DNA from: Janthinobacterium rivuli
Lineage (GTDB): Bacteria > Pseudomonadota > Gammaproteobacteria > Burkholderiales > Burkholderiaceae_D
Reading direction: 5' to 3'
Assembly (NCBI RefSeq): GCF_029690045.1
Contig: NZ_CP121464.1
Span: 2,294,001-2,358,000 of the forward strand
DNA length: 64,000 bases
The stretch's first letter is position 1, and each line of letters starts with the position of its first letter. Under the pieces are notes generated by a model. The model worked only from the letters and a program-made list of their open reading frames with translations. It had not been told where the DNA came from and made no database searches. The position numbers were made by a program, and so were the translations under genes. This document shows, piece after piece, positions 50,668 to 58,788 of the stretch.

Positions 50668-51638
50668 GCCTGGCTCGCCAGCAATTCCTCATTGAAACAG
50701 CGCTGGTAATACTCGGCCACCATGGGCCGCTCGGCCTCGTCGCATTTGTTGAGAAAGGACAGGCGGAAGGCCAGGGCCGGGTCGCGGAAGATCTGGCAAT
50801 TCTCCGCCCAGGTGATCACCGTGCGCGGCGACATCAGACAAGCCAGGTCGCCCGCCGCATAACCGTGGCGCGTGAGGCTGGCCACGGCCACCATGCGGGC
50901 GGCCAGCTGGCGGCCCGCCTCGTCGTTCATGGCGGGGACACGCGCCAGCACGATCTGCGTTTCCTCGTCCTGCGGCAGATAATTCAAGGTGGCAACGATG
51001 TTCCAGCGGTCGATCTGCGCGTGATTGAGCACTTGCGTGCCGTGGTACATGCCGTTCAGGTTGCCCAGGCCCACCGTGTTCGAGGTGGCGAACAAACGGA
51101 AGTGGGGGTGCGGCGTGATGACACGGTTCTGGTCGAGCAAAGTAAATTTGCCATCGCGTTCGAGGATGCGCTGGATGACGAACATCACGTCGGGGCGGCC
51201 CGCATCGTACTCGTCGAAGATCAGCGCCACGGGGCGCTGCAAGGACCAGGGCACGATGCCTTCCTGGAATTCGGTCACTTGCTGCTGCTCGCGCAGCACG
51301 ATGGCGTCCTTGCCGACCAGGTCCAGGCGGCTGATGTGGCCGTCGAGGTTGACCCTCACGCAAGGCCAGTTCAAGCGCGCCGCCACTTGCTCGATGTGCG
51401 TGGACTTGCCCGTGCCGTGCAAGCCCTGCACCATCACGCGGCGGTTGTGGGTGAAGCCGGCCAGTATCGCCAGGGTCACATCCTTGTTGAAGCGGTAGGC
51501 GGGGTCGATGTCGGGCACGTGCGGATCGCGCTCCGTGAAGACGGGCACGAGCAGGTCGCTGTCGATATCGAACAGGCTGCGCACGGACTGCAAGGTTTGC
51601 GCCGCTGCGGCGGGGGGATGTTGGCGTGAATCGGGCAC
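50664..51638 (-). CDS. CobS-like MoxR-family AAA+ ATPase
   Basis: A 324-residue AAA+ protein. Walker A is GLHGTGKST (residues 72-80), Walker B is ALIFDEYD (138-145), and the sensor region has LFATSNTVGLGN. Sequence is close to CobS, the ATPase of cobaltochelatase, and length matches. With the CobT-like VWA gene directly downstream it forms a MoxR-VWA pair, which typically remodels or inserts cofactors into a client protein. The client is not obvious; the adjacent RNA repair enzymes are one candidate, a distant CobN another. Confidence 0.85.
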   Translation of the reverse strand: MPDSRQHPPAAAAQTLQSVRSLFDIDSDLLVPVFTERDPHVPDIDPAYRFNKDVTLAILAGFTHNRRVMVQGLHGTGKSTHIEQVAARLNWPCVRVNLDGHISRLDLVGKDAIVLREQQQVTEFQEGIVPWSLQRPVALIFDEYDAGRPDVMFVIQRILERDGKFTLLDQNRVITPHPHFRLFATSNTVGLGNLNGMYHGTQVLNHAQIDRWNIVATLNYLPQDEETQIVLARVPAMNDEAGRQLAARMVAVASLTRHGYAAGDLACLMSPRTVITWAENCQIFRDPALAFRLSFLNKCDEAERPMVAEYYQRCFNEELLASQA

Positions 51639-51678
51639 CTTGTTCTCCTGTGAAACCGCAGCATGGGCGCTACGGCGG

Positions 51679-52533
51679 TTATGTGTGAGTTGCGGAATTA
51701 CCGGTTTGCAATGCGTCGTCGTCCCCGCCCGTCGTCGGCATGGTTTCCGATTCGATGGCGGCCAGGGCTTGCGCGGCGCGCTGCAATGCTGGCAAGAAAT
51801 GTAAAGCCTTGTCGTGCGTCAAACGGATGATGGGCGCCTGGATGGCCACGGCCAGGTTCGAGCGGCCGTTCGGGTTCGGCACCAGCACGGCCACGCACAG
51901 CAGGCCGGGCAGGAATTCCTCGTCGTCCAGCGCATAGCCGTTGCGGCGCACCAGTTCCAGTTCGCGTTCCAGCTTGACGGGGTCCGTTTCCGTCTTGTCC
52001 GTAAAGCGCGTCAATTCCATATGGCCCAGCAGGCGGCGCCGTTGTACGGGCGTCATTTGCGCCAGGAACAGCTTGCCGCTGGACGAGCAGTGGGCCGGCA
52101 CGCGCGAACCGGGATGCAGGTAGAAGCGCAGCGGCGCCGCCGTTTCCACCCGGTCCAGGTACACCACTTCGCTGCCGCTGAAGGCCGTCAGGTTGCAGCT
52201 TTCGCCCACTTCCTCGACCAGCTGGCGCAAGACCATGCGGCGGGCGCCATGGAAAGTGTTGTTAATCAAGAGGTTCGACGCCAGGCGGCGCAGGCGCACG
52301 CCCGTGCTGTAGTGGCGACCATCGCTTTCGCGCTGCAGCACGCCCACGCTTTCCAGCTGTTGCAGCATGCGGTGCAAGGTGGGTTTTGGTAGACCCGTCT
52401 CTTCCACCAGCGCTTGCAGCGACAGCAACTGGTCTTTTTCGGCAATCACTTCCAGCAAGGCAAACAAACGCATCGTGGGCGTGTCGCCTTCCAGTTTTTC
52501 CGGCTCAAGTTTTGGGGATGAAATCATGTCCAT
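51679..52533 (-). CDS. IclR family transcription regulator, probable taurine-gene regulator
   Basis: A 284-residue IclR protein. The N-terminal winged helix (about residues 20-80) contains LSLQALVEETGLPKPTLHRML, and the C-terminal effector domain ends near NLAVAIQAPIIRLTHDKAL. The ATG at 52533 was chosen for family length; the frame is open to 52941 but that part is antisense to xsc2. It is divergent from xsc2 with the candidate operator between them, so it is the best candidate for control of xsc1, xsc2 and tauX. Whether it represses or activates cannot be told. Confidence 0.88.
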   Translation of the reverse strand: MDMISSPKLEPEKLEGDTPTMRLFALLEVIAEKDQLLSLQALVEETGLPKPTLHRMLQQLESVGVLQRESDGRHYSTGVRLRRLASNLLINNTFHGARRMVLRQLVEEVGESCNLTAFSGSEVVYLDRVETAAPLRFYLHPGSRVPAHCSSSGKLFLAQMTPVQRRRLLGHMELTRFTDKTETDPVKLERELELVRRNGYALDDEEFLPGLLCVAVLVPNPNGRSNLAVAIQAPIIRLTHDKALHFLPALQRAAQALAAIESETMPTTGGDDDALQTGNSATHT

Positions 52534-52571
52534 GGTGGCCTCGGTTGTCTGTCTGAGTGTTATTTCATTTT

Positions 52572-52589
52572 CGAACTCAAATTGTACCG
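52572..52589. promoter_or_regulatory. Second, degenerate operator-like element between iclR and xsc2
   Basis: CGAACTCAAATTGTACCG resembles the CGGAAC-N5-(A/G)TACCG site but has a spacer two bases longer. It lies 18 bases upstream of the xsc2 -35 box and about 39 bases upstream of the iclR start. Confidence 0.25.
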
Positions 52590-52606
52590 TTTCCTCGAAA
52601 TTCTGT

Positions 52607-52635
52607 TTGACTTTTGATTGCTGAACGCTTAAATT
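52607..52635 (+). promoter_or_regulatory. xsc2 promoter
   Basis: TTGACT (52607-52612), 17-base spacer, TAAATT (52630-52635), the same layout as xsc1 and tauX. Confidence 0.75.
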
Positions 52636-52653
52636 GAATTGTATATCAAATTT

Positions 52654-52670
52654 CGGAACAAAATATACCG
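52654..52670. promoter_or_regulatory. Candidate operator of xsc2
   Basis: CGGAACAAAATATACCG, identical to the site before xsc1, 19 bases after the -10 box. Confidence 0.65.
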
Positions 52671-52758
52671 TTTTTTGATAATTTAGACGAAGCTTATCAC
52701 CACAGACCAGGAGACACCCATGAATGACATGACCGAGCAAAAAGCCGCCGCCGCAGTG

Positions 52759-52768
52759 CCCCCCCCCC
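52759..52768 (+). repeat. Ten-C homopolymer in the 5' end of xsc2
   Basis: A run of ten C residues after the codon GTG, in a frame that starts at ATG 52720 (MNDMTEQKAAAAV). With nine C the frame reads through TGPQKMTPSEAF into the rest of xsc2; with ten it ends at 52947 after 75 codons. Confidence 0.9.
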
Positions 52769-52783
52769 ACCGGCCCGCAAAAG

Positions 52784-54538
52784 ATGACGCCTTCCGAAGC
52801 GTTCGTGGAAACCCTGGCCGCCAATGGCGTGACCGACATGTTCGGTATCATGGGCTCGGCCTTCATGGACCCGATGGACATTTTTGCCCCGGCCGGCATC
52901 CGTTTGATCCCCGTCGTGCACGAGCAGGGCGCCGGCCACATGGCTGACGGCTATGCCCGCGTCTCGGGCCGCCATGGCGTCGTCATCGGCCAGAACGGCC
53001 CCGGCATCAGCAATTGCGTCACCGCCATCGCCGCCGCCTACTGGGCGCACACCCCCGTCGTGATCATCACGCCGGAAACGGGCACCATGAGCATGGGCCT
53101 GGGCGGCTTCCAGGAAGCGAATCAGCTGCCGATGTTCGAGGAATTTACGAAATACCAGGGCCATGTGACGAATCCCGCCCGCATGGCGGAATTTACGGGC
53201 CGCTGCTTTGACCGCGCCATGTCGGAAATGGGCCCGACGCAACTGAATATCCCGCGCGACTATTTCTATGGCGAAATCAAGGCGGAAATCCCGAAACCGA
53301 ACCGCCTGGATCGCGGCGCCGGCGGCGAACAAAGCCTCAATGATGCGGCGGAATTGCTGGCCAAGGCCAAGTTCCCTGTGATCATCTCGGGCGGCGGCGT
53401 CGTCATGGGCGAAGCGATTGAAGAGTGCAAGGCGCTGGCCGAACGCCTCGGCGCACCCGTCGTCAACAGCTATCTGCACAACGACTCGTTTCCCGCCAGC
53501 CATCCGCTGTGGTGCGGCCCGCTCGGCTACCAGGGTTCCAAGGCAGCCATGAAACTGATCGCCCAGGCCGACGTCGTCGTGGCCCTCGGCTCGCGCCTGG
53601 GACCGTTCGGCACCTTGCCGCAGCACGGCATGGATTACTGGCCGAAAAACGCCAAGATCATCCAGATCGATGCGGACAACAAGATGCTCGGGCTGGTGAA
53701 AAAGATTTCGGTGGGCATCTGCGGCGACGCCAAGGCGGCCGCCAAGGCGATTATTGCGCGCCTGGATGGCAAGACGCTCGACTGCGATGCGACGCGCGAC
53801 GAGCGCTACGCCACCGTGCAAGCGGAGAAGGCGGCATGGGAAGAGGAATTGACGAACTGGACGCACGAAAAAGATGCGTACAGCCTGGACATGATCGAAG
53901 AACAAAAGAAAGAGCCGGGCAGCTATCTGCACCCGCGCCAGGTCTTGCGCGAACTGGAAAAAGCCATGCCGGAAGACGTGATGGTATCGACCGACATCGG
54001 CAACATCAACTCGGTGGCCAACAGCTATCTGCGCTTTGAAAAGCCGCGCAGCTTCTTTGCGGCCATGAGCTTTGGCAACTGCGGCTATGCGTTTCCGACC
54101 ATCATCGGCGCGAAAGTGGCCGCGCCGCACCGTCCGGCCGTGTCGTATGCGGGCGACGGCGCCTGGGGTATGAGCTTGATGGAAACGATGACCTGCGTGC
54201 GCCACAACATTCCCGTGACGGCCGTGGTGTTCCACAACCGCCAGTGGGGCGCGGAAAAGAAAAACCAGGTGGATTTCTACAACCGCCGCTTCGTCGCCGG
54301 TGAACTCGACAACCAGAGCTTTGCCGAGATCGCGCGGGCCATGGGCGCCGAAGGCATCACGGTCGACAAGCTGGAAGACGTGGGGCCGGCGCTGAAAAAG
54401 GCGATCGACATGCAAATGAATGAAGGCAAGACCACCATCATTGAAATCATGTGCACGCGTGAATTGGGCGACCCGTTCCGCCGGGATGCGCTGAGTAAAC
54501 CTGTGCGTCACCTGGACAAATATAAAGATTACGTTTGA
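52784..54538 (+). CDS. xsc: Sulfoacetaldehyde acetyltransferase, copy 2, frameshifted at its 5' end
   Basis: The 584-residue frame from ATG 52784 has every Xsc feature of copy 1 and differs from it at only three positions (for example MKLIAQADV against MKLIAKADV). The natural start by comparison is ATG 52720, preceded by AGGAG, but a run of ten C (52759-52768) puts it one base out of frame. Translation from 52784 would give a nearly full-length enzyme, since MTPSEAF is where family conservation begins, but no good ribosome binding site precedes it. The cause may be a sequencing error, a true frameshift, or slippage. Confidence refers to the gene being Xsc. Confidence 0.9.
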   Translation: MTPSEAFVETLAANGVTDMFGIMGSAFMDPMDIFAPAGIRLIPVVHEQGAGHMADGYARVSGRHGVVIGQNGPGISNCVTAIAAAYWAHTPVVIITPETGTMSMGLGGFQEANQLPMFEEFTKYQGHVTNPARMAEFTGRCFDRAMSEMGPTQLNIPRDYFYGEIKAEIPKPNRLDRGAGGEQSLNDAAELLAKAKFPVIISGGGVVMGEAIEECKALAERLGAPVVNSYLHNDSFPASHPLWCGPLGYQGSKAAMKLIAQADVVVALGSRLGPFGTLPQHGMDYWPKNAKIIQIDADNKMLGLVKKISVGICGDAKAAAKAIIARLDGKTLDCDATRDERYATVQAEKAAWEEELTNWTHEKDAYSLDMIEEQKKEPGSYLHPRQVLRELEKAMPEDVMVSTDIGNINSVANSYLRFEKPRSFFAAMSFGNCGYAFPTIIGAKVAAPHRPAVSYAGDGAWGMSLMETMTCVRHNIPVTAVVFHNRQWGAEKKNQVDFYNRRFVAGELDNQSFAEIARAMGAEGITVDKLEDVGPALKKAIDMQMNEGKTTIIEIMCTRELGDPFRRDALSKPVRHLDKYKDYV

Positions 54539-54550
54539 TGTGATGGTGTT

Positions 54551-54642
54551 GTTGGATTACGCCCTCTGGGTTAATCCAACCTACGCCACTGCATGTGCGT
54601 AGGTCGGATTAGCCGGGCGCAAGCCCGGCGTAATCCGACACA
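54551..54642. repeat. Palindromic intergenic repeat, copy 3
   Basis: Two hairpins: GTTGGATTACGCCC mirrored by GGGTTAATCCAAC (54551-54580), and GTCGGATTAGCCGGGC-GCAA-GCCCGGCGTAATCCGAC (54604-54640), joined by CTACG ... CGTAGG. It follows xsc2 as copy 2 follows xsc1. Confidence 0.75.
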
Positions 54643-54731
54643 GCGCTGTGTCGAAATTCTCACACATTGTCACTTCTTCATCGCTATTTCAATAAAGAAT
54701 ACAAAACGTCCCGGTATTTGGATTATTTGAT

Positions 54732-54760
54732 TTGACAAGCCCAAGCATTAAGCTTAAATT
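54732..54760 (+). promoter_or_regulatory. tauX promoter
   Basis: TTGACA (54732-54737), 17-base spacer, TAAATT (54755-54760). Same layout as both xsc promoters. Confidence 0.8.
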
Positions 54761-54778
54761 CAATAAAATACTAAAAAA

Positions 54779-54795
54779 CGGAACGAATAGTACCA
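54779..54795. promoter_or_regulatory. Candidate operator of tauX
   Basis: CGGAACGAATAGTACCA keeps the GGAAC-N5-GTACC dyad and begins 19 bases after the -10 box, the same position as in the xsc promoters. Confidence 0.6.
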
Positions 54796-54817
54796 AATTC
54801 GACTCACGGAGACAAAA

Positions 54818-55243
54818 ATGAACACACGAGTACCTACCGACGCCGTCACCACCGCTGTCACTACTGACTTCCTGCAAGCGTTCGGCGATGCCTGGAACCG
54901 CCATGATATCGACGCCCTGATGGCCGCCATGGCCGACGATTGCGAATTCCACGCCGTGGCCGGCCCTGACTTGCTGGGCAAGAGTTTTATCGGCCGCGAC
55001 GCCGTGCGTGCCGGTTTTGAGCTGGCCTGGCAAACCTTCCCCGACGCGGCATGGCTTAACCCCGTGCACTTCGTCAGCGGCGAGCGCGGCGTGACGGAGT
55101 CGACCTTTGCCGGCACCAAGGCGGACGGCACGCGCATCGAAGCGCGCATGGTCGACATTTTTACTTTCCGCGACGGCAAGATCGCCGTGAAGAACGCTTT
55201 CCGCAAGGATCGCCCACCGGTCGTCACGGCTGCCAAAGCCTGA
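54818..55243 (+). CDS. tauX: Taurine dehydrogenase small subunit (NTF2/SnoaL-like)
   Basis: A 141-residue NTF2/SnoaL-like protein: FLQAFGDAWNRHDIDALMAAMADDCEFHAVAG at the start of the fold, GRDAVRAGFELAWQTFPDAAW, and VDIFTFRDGKIAVKNAFRKDR at the end. Such a small protein followed by an FAD oxidoreductase inside a taurine cluster fits TauX, the small subunit of taurine dehydrogenase. By sequence alone it is only an NTF2-like protein. GGAGAC precedes the ATG; tauY starts 19 bases downstream. Confidence 0.75.
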   Translation: MNTRVPTDAVTTAVTTDFLQAFGDAWNRHDIDALMAAMADDCEFHAVAGPDLLGKSFIGRDAVRAGFELAWQTFPDAAWLNPVHFVSGERGVTESTFAGTKADGTRIEARMVDIFTFRDGKIAVKNAFRKDRPPVVTAAKA

Positions 55244-55262
55244 GCCAGTACGTTCACCAGGA

Positions 55263-56708
55263 ATGACCATGAACAAACCTGTCGACACCCCATCTGACGT
55301 ACTGGGCAACAGCACCGCCGCCCGCACGCCCTACGATCCCGCCTTCGATCCGCTGGTGGCCCAGCGCCCCGGCCACGGCAATGCCTACGCGCCCACCTAC
55401 TGGATCGGCACGGCCGGCGAGCCGCCCGCCGACGACGGCCCCATCACGCATGACATCGACGTTGACGTGGCCATCATCGGCTCGGGTTTTACCGGCCTGT
55501 CCTGCGCCATCTTCCTGGCCCAGGAACACGGCATCAAGGCCACCGTGCTGGAAGCGAACCGTGTCAGCTGGGGCTGCAGCACGCGCAATGGCGGCCAGGC
55601 GCAATGCACGACGGGCCGCCTGAAGCGCTCGCAGTGGATAGACCGCTATGGGCTGGACACGGCCCTGAAACTGCACACGGAAGTGTGCGACGCGATGGAA
55701 ACGTTCAAGAAGATCACGGCCGACATCGATTGCGACCCGCAGCCGGGCGGCCACCTGTACATCGCCCACAAGGCGAAAGCCATGCCCGCGCTGGAAAAGG
55801 AAGCCAAGATCATGCGCGAGATCTTCAAGTACGACGCGCGCATCCTCGACGCCGACACCGTCAAGCGCGAGTATGTGGACGACAAGGAAGCGGCCGGCGC
55901 GCTGCACGAGCCGGAAGGCATCGGCATCCACGCGGGCAAGCTGGCCTTCGGCTACTTGCGCAAGGCGCGTGCGCTGGGCGCCAAGGTACACCCGTCCAGC
56001 CCGGTGATGGGCTGGGAAACGCGCAACGGCGTGCATTATCTGCAAACGCCGGGCGGCGTCGTGCGCGCCCGCTCCGTGGCCGTGGCCACAGGCGGTTACA
56101 CCTCGCCGCACTTGCACCCGCAAGTGAAAAACCGCTTGCTGCCGATTCTGTCGAACTCGCTCGTCACGCGTCCGTTGACCCCGGCGGAAATCGCGGCGTG
56201 CAATTTCCGTACCCACCAGGTGATCACGGATACGCGCATCCTGCGCCACTACTACCGCTTGATGCCGGACAACCGCGTACAGATCGGCAGCCGCAGCGCC
56301 ATCACGGGCGCCGACGCGCCGGACGAGAAATACAAACAGTTTTTGATCAACGATCTGCACCGCAAGTTCCCCGCGTTGACCGGGATCGGCATCGATTATT
56401 CGTGGTGGGGCTGGGTCGACGTCAGCCACGACATGATGCCGCGCATCGTGCAACCGGATCCGAAGCAATCGATCTTCTATTCGCTCGGTTACGGCGGCAA
56501 CGGCGTGATGTACTCGGCGCAGGCGGGCCGGCGCATGGCCGAGCGCATCGCGGGCAAGGCCAGCGACACGGGCTTGCCGATCTTCAATTCCAAACTGCCG
56601 TATCCGAACATGATGGAACTGGTCGAGTCGCAAGCCTTCGCCCCGTTCCGCCGCCTGGGCCAGCGCTTCCTGTACCGCTGGTATCACTTGAAGGATGAAG
56701 TGTTTTAA
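55263..56708 (+). CDS. tauY: Taurine dehydrogenase large subunit (FAD oxidoreductase)
   Basis: A 481-residue DAO-type flavoprotein. The FAD site is IIGSGFTGLSCA (GSGFTG at residues 73-78), followed by SWGCSTRNGGQ typical of this subfamily, a central RLMPDNRVQIGSRSAI, and a C-terminal FYSLGYGGNGVMYSAQAGRRMAE. With TauX it would deaminate taurine to sulfoacetaldehyde with release of ammonia and electron transfer to the respiratory chain, supplying Xsc. Without the context it could be a gamma-glutamylputrescine oxidase-like enzyme. Start could also be 55269, which has AGGAATG just upstream. Confidence 0.82.
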   Translation: MTMNKPVDTPSDVLGNSTAARTPYDPAFDPLVAQRPGHGNAYAPTYWIGTAGEPPADDGPITHDIDVDVAIIGSGFTGLSCAIFLAQEHGIKATVLEANRVSWGCSTRNGGQAQCTTGRLKRSQWIDRYGLDTALKLHTEVCDAMETFKKITADIDCDPQPGGHLYIAHKAKAMPALEKEAKIMREIFKYDARILDADTVKREYVDDKEAAGALHEPEGIGIHAGKLAFGYLRKARALGAKVHPSSPVMGWETRNGVHYLQTPGGVVRARSVAVATGGYTSPHLHPQVKNRLLPILSNSLVTRPLTPAEIAACNFRTHQVITDTRILRHYYRLMPDNRVQIGSRSAITGADAPDEKYKQFLINDLHRKFPALTGIGIDYSWWGWVDVSHDMMPRIVQPDPKQSIFYSLGYGGNGVMYSAQAGRRMAERIAGKASDTGLPIFNSKLPYPNMMELVESQAFAPFRRLGQRFLYRWYHLKDEVF

Positions 56709-56826
56709 ATAGCAGTAGCCGTACCAAGCCGCCGTATGGTTGACAAAGAGCAACCAGCGGCGCCTGTTCCGCAAGGAGCAGATATTGCCCGAACGTTCAC
56801 ACATAACAATAAACTTGGAGTGAGAC

Positions 56827-57888
56827 ATGAACACGATTACGAGCAAAACCCCGAGCAAAACGGTTTTTTCAACGATGCGCCGCGCCATTCTCGGCACCCT
56901 GGTGCTGGGCGTAGTGGCGGCCTCCAGCGGTACCGCCTTTGCGCAAAGCAAGGAAGTGACGATTGCCTACCAGGAAATCAACGGTCCCTTCCTGGTGGCG
57001 ATCGCCAGCGGCGAAGTGGAAAAAACCACCGGCTATAAAATTAACTGGCGCAAGTTCGATTCGGGCGCCAAGGTAGCCACCGGCATGGCGTCCGGCGACG
57101 TGCAGATCGGCGTCATCGGTTCCAGCCCCCTGACGGCGGCCGTCAGCCGCGGCGTCGACCTGCAGCTGTTCTGGATCATCGACGATATCAATGAAGCCGA
57201 AGCGATGGTGGCCCGCAATGGCGCCGGCATCACCAAGCCGACCGACCTGCGCGGCAAGAAAATCGCCGTGCCTTTCGTTTCCACCACGCACTTCCACACC
57301 ATGTTCGCGCTGGAAACGTGGGGCATCAAGCCCACGGAAGTGAAATTGCTGAACATGCAGCCGAACCAGATCGCCGCTGCCTGGGAGCGCGGCGACATCG
57401 ACGCGGCCTTCGTGTGGGACCCGGCCTTGAGCAAGCTCAAGCAAAACGGCAAGGTGCTCGTCACCTCCGGCGAATTGAGCAAGAAGGGCAAAGCCACGTT
57501 TGACGGCATGGCCGTCGAGCGCGGCTGGGGCGAAGCGAACGCCGACTTCATGGCCAAGTTCGTCAAGGTGATGGCCGCTGCCGACGCCGACTACCGCGCC
57601 AATCCGAAAGCGTGGACCATCGATTCCCCGCAAGTCAAAGCCAACGTCAAGCATTCGGGCGCGGCCGCCAAGGACGTGGCCGCTTCCGTGGCCCTGTACG
57701 CCTATCCATCGCTGCAGGAGCAGGCGTCGCCGGCCTGGCTCGGTGGCGGCGCGAAGGGCGGCGTGGCGCAAGCCTTGCTGGCCACGGCGCAATTTTTGAA
57801 GGGCGAAGGCAAGATCGACACCCTGGCAACAGATTACGCCAAGTATGTGACACCCAGGTATGCACAGGCCGCCGGCCTGCTGAAGTAA
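56827..57888 (+). CDS. tauA: Taurine ABC transporter, substrate-binding protein
   Basis: A 353-residue periplasmic binding protein of the nitrate/sulfonate/taurine type. The signal peptide covers about residues 1-39 (ending TAFAQ). The mature part has VTIAYQEINGPFLVAIASG, the IGVIGSSPLTAAVSRG loop, LRGKKIAVPFVSTTHFH and WERGDIDAAFVWDPAL, all typical of TauA. It begins 118 bases after tauY, with GGAGTGAGAC before the ATG, and is followed by tauB and tauC. Confidence 0.93.
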   Translation: MNTITSKTPSKTVFSTMRRAILGTLVLGVVAASSGTAFAQSKEVTIAYQEINGPFLVAIASGEVEKTTGYKINWRKFDSGAKVATGMASGDVQIGVIGSSPLTAAVSRGVDLQLFWIIDDINEAEAMVARNGAGITKPTDLRGKKIAVPFVSTTHFHTMFALETWGIKPTEVKLLNMQPNQIAAAWERGDIDAAFVWDPALSKLKQNGKVLVTSGELSKKGKATFDGMAVERGWGEANADFMAKFVKVMAAADADYRANPKAWTIDSPQVKANVKHSGAAAKDVAASVALYAYPSLQEQASPAWLGGGAKGGVAQALLATAQFLKGEGKIDTLATDYAKYVTPRYAQAAGLLK

Positions 57889-57969
57889 ACGTTGTGCGAT
57901 GGCGCGCCTGCGGGCGCGCTGACTGAACAGAATGCGTTGAACTGAAGTGACTACACCTATGCGGGGCAC

Positions 57970-58788
57970 ATGATGGAAAATCTCTACGTCAAGGATGTCA
58001 GCGTGATTTATCCGGGCAAGACGGCCGGTGAACGCGTACATGCCTTAAATAATATCAATCTCACCATCAATAGCGGCGACTTCGTCGTCGCGCTCGGTGC
58101 CTCGGGTTGCGGCAAGACCACTTTGCTGAGCCTGATGGCGGGCTTTATCGCTCCCTCCAAGGGCGAAATCATGTTGGGCAGCAATAAAGTGGAAGGGCCG
58201 GGCGCCGACCGTGGCGTCGTGTTCCAGAAGCATGCCTTGCTGCCATGGCTGAACGTGATGGAAAACGTGGAATTCGGCCTCAAGCTGCAAGGCGTGGCGA
58301 AAGCCGTGCGGCGCGAACAGGCGGCGAAAAACCTGGCGCTGGTGGGCTTGAAGGACTTTCACGACAATATGATTTATCAATTGTCGGGCGGCATGCAGCA
58401 AAGGGTGGGCATCGCCCGCGCCCTGACCAGCAATCCCGCCATGTTGCTGATGGATGAACCGATGGCGGCGCTCGATGCGCTGACGCGCGAAACCATCCAG
58501 GAGTTGCTGCTCGATATCTGGGCCAAGTCCAGCACCATGTTCTTCTTCATTACCCACAGCGTCGACGAGGCGCTGTTCCTGGCGAACCGGCTGATCGTCA
58601 TGTCGCCCCGTCCGGGCCGCATCACGCACACGTATGAACTCGATTTCAACAAGCGTTTCCTCGAATGCCGCGATGCGCGCGCCGTGAAATCGAGCCCGGA
58701 CTTCATCAAGATGCGCGAAACGGTGCTCAACATCATTTATGGCGACGAGCGCGCTGTCAATAAAGAGCTGGAGGTGTCTCATGCATAG
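57970..58788 (+). CDS. tauB: Taurine ABC transporter, ATP-binding protein
   Basis: A 272-residue ABC ATPase. Walker A is GASGCGKTT (residues 43-51), the Q-loop is VVFQKHALLPWLNV, the signature LSGGMQQRVGIARAL, and Walker B LLMDEPMAALDALTR, followed by the switch histidine (FFITHSVDEA). It drives taurine import with TauA and TauC. tauC starts inside its last codons. The ATG at 57973 is equally possible. Confidence 0.94.
   Translation: MMENLYVKDVSVIYPGKTAGERVHALNNINLTINSGDFVVALGASGCGKTTLLSLMAGFIAPSKGEIMLGSNKVEGPGADRGVVFQKHALLPWLNVMENVEFGLKLQGVAKAVRREQAAKNLALVGLKDFHDNMIYQLSGGMQQRVGIARALTSNPAMLLMDEPMAALDALTRETIQELLLDIWAKSSTMFFFITHSVDEALFLANRLIVMSPRPGRITHTYELDFNKRFLECRDARAVKSSPDFIKMRETVLNIIYGDERAVNKELEVSHA

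Noticed and set aside
48937..51638. Reading the CobS/CobT-like pair as a cobalamin biosynthesis operon
   Set aside because: No cobN or any other cobalamin gene lies in the window, and CobS/CobT-like MoxR-VWA pairs have other roles. I keep the names as resemblance only.
52534..52941. N-terminal extension of the IclR frame
   Set aside because: It is antisense to xsc2, crosses the xsc2 promoter, and would make the protein far longer than the IclR family.
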